Assembly (NCBI GenBank): GCA_033675545.1
Contig: JAWDGP010008080.1
Span: 183,501-247,500 of the forward strand
Direction of reading: 5' to 3'
Source of the DNA: Elysia crispata
Taxonomy: Eukaryota; Mollusca; Gastropoda; Plakobranchidae
Length of the DNA stretch: 64,000 bases
Position numbers and translations under genes: made by a program. The notes under the pieces were generated by a model. The model searched no databases, was not told the origin of the DNA, and saw nothing but the letters and a program-made list of their open reading frames with translations. Shown here in pieces: positions 48,381 to 64,000 of this stretch; position 1 is the first letter of the stretch, and every line of letters starts with the position of its first letter.

Positions 48381-50317
48381 TTGTTCCTTTTAGCCGTGTC
48401 TTTTTTTTTTTTTCCATCATAGCTGAGAGTTAGAAAAGGCTTCTGTTCTACATGTAGTAGTACAGAGTACGTTTTTTTTAGCTCAGTTAGAGTGTGGAAA
48501 AAAAAACAAAAAAACAAGAACAAACGTGTCATTCTTTTTTTTTTTTTTTACCGTACATTCTTTTTTATCTTTTTTTTCCTCAATAAGAAAAAAAAATCAC
48601 AATCATATGCTAGGAGAAACAGGATAGAAAGACAGGTAAAATTGACATAGTGCAGGGAAAGCCAGAGGGAAAGGGTAGGAAAGAAAAAGAAAGACCAAGA
48701 CTATAAGTAAGAAAGATATATTGAAAGAGGAAGAACAAGAGGGAAAAAAAATTTAAAAAAAATAGATAAATGAGGAGCAGGATGTACGAGCTAGGCCAAA
48801 CTGGTTCAGTAAACAGACGAGGTTTCTGAGGGGGGGATCAAGTGGTGTTTGGATATTTTTGTATTCACTTTCCGCTTTAATTATCATGTAGGATTTTATG
48901 CTTATAACTAAGCAAACACGTTTTCTTTCGACTTATAACCGAAAAAAAAAAAAGAAAGATTGTAGAGTTGCAAAGATGTGTTAAAATGGTAGGCATTAAA
49001 TAATGTAATATTTAAGAAGTCCTGTGTAAGATACCTTGAAAGTTCAAATAAGATGACGATCAGTGTGACACATCCCTTCTAAAACATTTCGAATCAGCTG
49101 GCTAAATTTATGTGCGTGTATGTGTATAGATGTATGATTTATTTAATTGGTTTAATCTCAAGTATCTGGTGCAAAACGTTTTATACCCCGGTATCAATGA
49201 CAGCCCCTGTAGAAAAAGGTCAGAGCAGCTTCAGTTATTTAAGGAGGCGCACGAAGCACAGCAATGTCACTATGTCAGCTGCTAAAGTGCTATTCTAACG
49301 GCAGGGGGTTGAACTCACTACATGTTTCAAGTACCATCATACTCCTTGATCATGCGGATTAACCGCCATTGGTCAAAACAATCAAACACGAAAGGACGCG
49401 AAACAAAGGACATTCGGAAGGGCAAATTTATTTCCATCAATAAATAAAAAGAATACATGTCACGTCAAGACACGAATCAATCTCCTGTATACTTTATAAA
49501 GATTGAGAACCAAATTACAACAACATTATTTCTGTATTGAATTAATAAACTGCAGAATCGAATCAATCATCAATGTTTATAGAAACGAATCAGTTTTCAT
49601 GATTTAGGGTTTAGAATTACAATTTATATCATCTGCCACTCTTGAAGTGAAAAGAGACCAAATGGCCGCCTCCAAATGGATCTGAGTAAAACGAGGTTTC
49701 TTAGCTTAGGAGACTGGCTAATGAAAGCTTTCAATGCCATTCAAACAATAGTTTCTTAGAATCAGTCAAAAAAGCCTTAATAGAAAGCTAGTCCACAAAG
49801 TAAGGAAATTTAAATACAGCTTAGTTATACTTAGAGACATACAAGCAAACAAAATCTATGAAGGCTTACTTTATTCCTAGGTGATAAATTTCGAGGAAGG
49901 CCGATAACCTACTATCAGTACCAACAGTCATCAACCTCTGTCCCATACTAGCAGGCGAGCTTAACCAAGAGAGACCTCGTTCAATCGTATTTATTGTAGA
50001 AAACAAAACAGTGGAGGAGACTATCATAGTATCAGCAAACAATCCAAGAGACAGCCTAGGCTTCCATGTCGGAGCACTAGATGCTTAAAAGAGTCAAGAG
50101 AGAATGACCGCGACAGTTACCATAACGATATGATTGAGATTAACAAGATAAATACATTTAAAATATGAGATGTAGTATAGTAGCCTGGGCAGCTTAAAAA
50201 AAGACACTTCTTAGAATTATGTCACTAAAGCTGTGGGCTATGACAAACGACAGCACTGTGTTTGGCTTCTTTGACAACCATAGTCTCACACTCACAGTTG
50301 AAAAAAGGAGACCTCAA
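48381..50317. other. Intergenic sequence
   Basis: A/T homopolymer patches near 48.5 kb; no gene or RNA recognised. GGGTTGAACTC near 49308 resembles a B-box but has no matching A-box. Confidence 0.55.
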
Positions 50318-53300
50318 CGGCGATGGTACAGAGAGCGTTGAACGACAACGGGGATGATACAGTACAGAGAGCGTTGAACGACAACGGGGATGATACAGTA
50401 CAGAGAGCGTTGAACGACAACGGGGATGATACAGTACAGAGAGCGTTGAACGACAACGGGGATGATACAGTACAGAGAGCGTTGAACGACAACGGGGATG
50501 ATACAGAGAGCGTTGAACGACAACGGGGATGATACAGAGAGCGTTGAACGACAACGGGGATGATACAGTACAGAGAGCGTTGAACGACAGCGGGGATGAT
50601 ACAGTACAGAGAGCGTTGAACGACAGCGGGGATGATACAGTACAGAGAGCGTTGAACGACATCGGGGATGATACAGTACAGAGAGCGTTGAACGACAACG
50701 GGGATGATACAGTACAGAGAGCGTTGAACGACAACGGGGATGGTACAGTACAGAGAGCGTTGAACGACAACGGGGATGATACAAGGAGCGTAGAAGTAAC
50801 TAGAACGACAACGGAGATGTTACGGGGAGCGTTGAACGACAACGGGGATGATACAGGACGATAACGGGGATGATACAGGGAGCGTTGAACGACAACGGGG
50901 ATGATACAGTACAGAGAGCGTTGAACGACAACGGGGATGATACAGTACAGAGAGCGTTGAACGACAACGGGGATGATACAGGGAGCGTTGAACCACAACG
51001 GGGATGATACAGGGAGCGTTGAACGACAGCAGGGATGATACAGGGTGCGTTGAACGACAGCGGGGATGATACAGTACAGAGAGCGTTGAACGACAACGGG
51101 GATGATACAGTACAGAGAGCGTTGAACGACAACGGGGATGATACAGGGAGCGTTGAACGACAACGGGGATGATACAGTACAGAGAGCGTTGAACGACAGC
51201 GGGGATGATACAGTACAGAGAGCGTTGAACGACAACGGGGATGATACAGTACAGAGAGCGTTGAACGACAACGGGGATGATACAGTACAGAGAGCGTTGA
51301 ACGACAACGGGGATGATACAGTACAGGGAGCGTTGAACGACAACGGGGATGATACAGGGAGCGTTGAACGACAATTGGGATGATACAGTACAGAGAGCGT
51401 TGAACCACAACGGGGATGATACAGTACAGAGAGCGTTGAACGACAACGGGGATGATACAGTACAGGGAGCGTTGAACGACAACGGGGATGATACAGGGAG
51501 CGTTGAACGACAACGGGGATGATACAGTACAGGGAGCGTTGAACGACAACGGGGATGATACAGGGAGCGTTGAACGACAACGGGGATGATACAGTACAGG
51601 GAGCGTTGAACGACAACGGGGATGATACAGTACAGGGAGCGTTGAACGACAACGGGGATGATACAGTACAGGGAGCGTTGAACGACAACGGGGATGATAC
51701 AGTACAGGGAGCGTTGAACGACAACGGGGATGATACAGTACAGGGAGCGTTGAACGACAACGGGGATGATACAGGGAGCGTTGAACGACAACGGGGATGA
51801 TACAGTACAGGGAGCGTTGAACGACAACGGGGATGATACAGTACAGGGAGCGTTGAACGACAACGGGGATGATACAGGGAGCGTTGAACGACAACGGGGA
51901 TGATACAGTACAGGGAGCGTTGAACGACAACGGGGATGATACAGGGAGCGTTGAACGACAACGGGGATGATACAGGGAGCGTTGAACGACAACGGGGATG
52001 ATACAGTACAGGGAGCGTTGAACGACAACGGGGATGATACAGGGAGCGTTGAACGACAACGGGGATGATACAGGGAGCGTTGAACGACAACGGGGATGAT
52101 ACAGGGAGCGTTGAACGACAACGGGGATGATACAGAGAGCGTTGAACGACAACGGGGATGATACAGTACAGAGAGCGTTGAACGACAACGGGGATGATAC
52201 AGAGAGCGTTGAACGACAACGGGGATGATACAGGGAGCGTTGAACGACAACGGGGATGATACAGTACAGAGAGCGTTGAACGACAACGGGGATGATACAG
52301 TACAGAGAGCGTTGAACGACAACGGGGATGATACAGTACAGGGAGCGTTGAACGACAACGGGGATGATACAGGGAGCGTTGAACGACAACGGGGATGATA
52401 CAGTACAGGGAGCGTTGAACGACAACGGGGATGATACAGTACAGAGAGCGTTGAACGACAGCGGGGATGATACAGGGAGCGTTGAACGACAACGGGGATG
52501 ATACAGTACAGAGAGCGTTGAACGACAGCGGGGATGATACAGTACAGGGAGCGTTGAACGACAACGGGGATGATACAGTACAGAGAGCGTTGAACGACAA
52601 CGGGGATGATACAGTACAGAGAGCGTTGAACGACAACGGGGATGATACAGTACAGAGAGCGTTGAACGACACCGGGGATGATACAGTACAGGGAGCGTTG
52701 AACGACAGCGGGGATGATACAGTACAGAGAGCGTTGAACGACAGCGGGGATGATACAGTACAGAGAGCGTTGAACGACAACGGGGATGATACAGTACAGA
52801 GAGCGTTGAACGACAACGGGGATGATACAGGGAGCGTTGAACGACAACGGGGATGATACAGTACAGAGAGCGTTGAACGACAACGGGGATGATACAGAGA
52901 GCGTTGAACGACAACGGGGATGATAGAGTACAGAGAGCGTTGAACGACAGCGGGGATGATACAGGGAGCGTAGAACGACAACGGGGATGATAGAGTACAG
53001 AGAGCGTTGAACGACAACGGGGATGATACAGGGAGCGTTGAACGACAACGGGGATGATACAGTACAGAGAGCGTTGAACGACAACGGGGATGATACAGGG
53101 AGCGTTGAACGACAACGGGGATGATACAGTACAGAGAGCGTTGAACGACAACGGGGATGATACAGTACAGAGAGCGTTGAACGACAACGGGGATGATACA
53201 GTACAGAGAGCGTTGAACGACAACGGGGATGATACAGTACAGAGAGCGTTGAACGACAACGGGGATGATACAGTACAGAGAGCGTTGAACGACAACGGGG

Positions 53301-53414
53301 ATGATACAGTACAGAGAGCGTTGAACGACAACGGGGATGATACAGTACAGAGAGCGTTGAACGACAACGGGGATGATACAGTACAGAGAGCGTTGAACGA
53401 CAACGGGGATGATG
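50318..53414. repeat. 3.1-kb satellite of 36-bp and 31-bp units
   Basis: About 90 copies of a unit with core GTTGAACGACAACGGGGATG. Long units (36 bp) contain an extra GTACA that short units (31 bp) lack, and the base before GAGCG is A or G. A-type long units form pure runs at both ends (nine or so at 53.1-53.4 kb), while G-type long and short units dominate 51.45-52.1 kb. A broken junction lies at about 50780-50880. The array lacks TTA, CTA and TCA, so all three minus-strand frames are free of stops across it, giving a spurious 1068-codon frame that opens at TTG. High copy identity points to recent expansion. Confidence 0.97.
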
Positions 53415-54046
53415 CCGGAAGATAATTCCAAGCTCCCTTATGGATTCTTATACATTGTACAAGAAATCGTTGACTGGAACCAAAACATGTTTTCTTGGAA
53501 CTCGAAATACACCCTAAATAAACTAAATGTGTTTTTCTAAAGTTTTTGATATTTTTGTACTGGATTGATTCTATTTCTCTTTTGTTTTTGTTAAATCTTC
53601 AAGTTCATACACTTCGATCAAACTAATTCTTTCCCTTTTTCTTTCTGAGTAAAAGAATTAAACGACCTTCTGTTCTAATACTAAGTGTACTTACGTGTAT
53701 CTATACCCAAACAAGCAGAAGATGTGCTCTGTTAGGGAAAAAATAATTTTGCAACTTTGAATTTGCTAGGCATGTTTGACTCTTTCAGCACCAAGTAGGT
53801 GACTTTCTTTAGGGTATGCTTGAGGTTGTAACTTTCTGTCAGAGTCATAGAGCCCTGTTTGACAATCCTATTGGAAAGACTTTAAAAATAGTTAAAGATT
53901 TCCTACTCCAGTTCGACATGCCTATATCTAGACGCATAGAGGTGTGAGGTATATGCAATATACGGGTATGAATAAATATATGAATTTCGTTCTTTAAGAC
54001 ATCTGCAATCTTGCTCATACACACATTTCTAGTTCAAATATGACAA
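53415..54046 (-). other. 3' flank of the AADAC-like gene
   Basis: Unique AT-rich sequence between the satellite and the stop codon; no AATAAA on the minus strand was found, so the transcript end is unplaced. Confidence 0.5.
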
Positions 54047-62488
<8,442 letters not shown>

Positions 62489-63406
62489 CTATAAAATAAA
62501 TACTGATTGTTGAAGGATTAAACAGAACGTTGGTTCGGTTTTTCATGTATAGATTAAGAACAGTGCTAGTTAGAAGTAATAGAAAGGTAGCAACAGTAGA
62601 GAAAGAATAAGGAATGGCAGCATAAAAAATAAAGTTCGCTATTTTGCGTGTGAGTGTGTGGGAGGGATATATATATAGACGAAAAGAGAGGAGGGGATTG
62701 GGAGTGAAAGTGCGATGAGAAAAATGAAAGGAATTAATTACATTTGTAGCTAAATATAAGAATATATAGATAGATAGATGTTTTCCATGTTAGTTTAATT
62801 CTGGAACTATCGAATGAACAATAAAGAAAATGATAAGATCAACAAGTCGAAATTTTGTTTTTTCCACCATTAACTTATATGGAATGTGGTTGTAAAAATT
62901 TGGCAATTTCTGGGTATTGTGTGCTCTTGTAGATCAAATAAAACCTGAGCTCGTCAAATGTATCTCACTCTGCCATGGAGATTGGCCCAAGTCTTTAGTG
63001 AGAGATAAAGAGAGTAGGAGAGAGTAGGTTGACAGTACGGTGAGTAAGAACGAATAAGTCACGTTATATATACTATGGGCGACAAATACTGCAATCGACG
63101 AAAAGAAAAAGAAGAAGAAGAAGAAGAAGAAGAAGAAGAAGAAGAAGAAGAAGAAGAAGAAGAAGAAGAAGAAGAAGAAGAAGAAGAAGAAGAAGAAGAA
63201 GAAGAAGAAGGAAAAAAAGAAATGGAAAAACATAGAGATATATAGAAGAACAGAGAGAGAGAGAGAATCCAGGAGAGAGAGATAGAGAAAGAGGGAGACA
63301 GAGAAAGAGAGATACATAGATAGACAGATATGAGATAGAGAGAGAGAAAAAGAGAGACAGAGAGACAGAGAGACAGAGAGAGCGAGCGAGAGAGACAGAG
63401 AGAGCG

Positions 63407-63449
<43 letters not shown>

Positions 63450-64000
63450 ATTGAGTTGACTGCTATCGTTAAAAGCAAAAACAAAGAAAAAAAAACTTTA
63501 ACGGCTTTACAAAAAAAAAGTTCTTAAATTTAGATTTTTTTTGTACAGTATAAGCCTGTCACAAAAGACTGAACTAAATAGTCTCTTGGCAAATAAAGTA
63601 ATAGTAGCTGAAAACTTAGACTAACATCTTAAATAAAGCCTCTTTACTCATTTTGAAAATATGAATTCCCTTTAAACGTGAAGTTAAGAAGCTGCCACTG
63701 TGAGCGCTAGCGAGGTTGAGAGATGAGGTGTATATATTTGGACTAAATCAAATTAATCTTGCCTTCCTAAATATTAGCTCAACCTGTAAACAGCTCTGTT
63801 ATGTTTAAACTTGTCCGTTACTTGTGAACATTGCATAAAACATTCGCTTCATAAATAAAATTCTCCTGTTTATGTAGGATTTTGAAGATTAGATAGTAAG
63901 TGAAGAAATGTATTTCATGTATAGAGAACTACTGTATTCTCCTCTATTTTAAATCTTCGGAAACAATAAATGAAATAAATTGATTTGATGTTTAAACGGA
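62489..64000 (-). other. AADAC-like upstream intron (incomplete)
   Basis: No exon with a membrane anchor or start codon was found, so the 5' end of the gene is probably past 64000. Holds the purine tracts. Confidence 0.5.
63100..63449. repeat. (GAA)n and (GA)n homopurine tract
   Basis: A pure purine strand of about 123 bases, mostly GAA (63100-63222), then a GA-rich stretch ending in uninterrupted GA. Long GAA and GA mirror tracts can form triplex DNA. Confidence 0.9.

Noticed and set aside
49300-49320. B-box-like word suggesting a SINE
   Set aside because: No A-box at suitable spacing and no tRNA-like or repeated body around it.
50318-53414. CRISPR-like or CENP-B-box-containing array
   Set aside because: Units are contiguous with no unique spacers. 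Comparison with the CENP-B box gives only 6 of 9 key positions.
50225-53431. A 1068-codon minus-strand open frame with two more of 867 and 754 codons over the same bases
   Set aside because: They begin at TTG, not ATG, consist only of the satellite translated in shifting frames, and all three frames are equally open. This is a property of the repeat unit, not a protein.

Overview
The window looks like nuclear DNA of an animal, most likely a heterobranch gastropod mollusc. The support is compact coding exons with GT-AG introns, an AT-rich background, long trinucleotide and GATA/GA microsatellites, and scattered runs of the palindromic hexamer TAGATC that I associate with snail and sea-slug genomes. 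The organism call is inference; the gene structures were read directly from the sequence.

Three spliced host genes can be reconstructed. (1) Minus strand, about 7.6-17.8 kb: the small sigma subunit of the AP-1 clathrin adaptor (AP1S). Three shared coding exons are followed by two alternative last exons of 15 codons each, so one gene should make two C-termini. (2) Plus strand, about 22-38.9 kb: a nine-coding-exon, 356-residue RG/RS/RDY-rich protein resembling the tail of RBMX (hnRNP G). No RRM exon is visible upstream. Its introns hold a pogo/Tigger-like non-autonomous transposon, a foldback pair, a TIR-bounded element and two inverted copies of a dispersed repeat. (3) Minus strand, 54.0-62.5 kb and continuing beyond the window: an arylacetamide deacetylase / neutral cholesterol ester hydrolase-like alpha/beta hydrolase, six exons visible. 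The oxyanion HGGGW and the Asp and His of the triad are present, but the nucleophile motif reads GDDAGG, so this copy is probably not a hydrolase. Two of its introns carry tandem repeats whose unit includes the adjoining 5' splice site, giving rows of decoy donors.

Between genes 2 and 3, 38.9-50.3 kb has no gene I can support. It holds a partial repeat copy, a tRNA-derived SINE, a (TA)n run and a long (ATT)n run. A 3.1-kb satellite of mixed 36-bp and 31-bp units fills 50.3-53.4 kb; it is free of stops in all three minus-strand frames but has no plausible ATG start, so I do not call it a gene.

The three genes do not form a functional unit: vesicle coat sorting, nuclear RNA binding and lipid/ester hydrolase fold. 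Genes 1 and 2 are divergent, and a CpG-bearing stretch with an ETS-type motif near 21.9 kb is the likely promoter of gene 2 and possibly of both. No rRNA, CRISPR or viral element was recognised.
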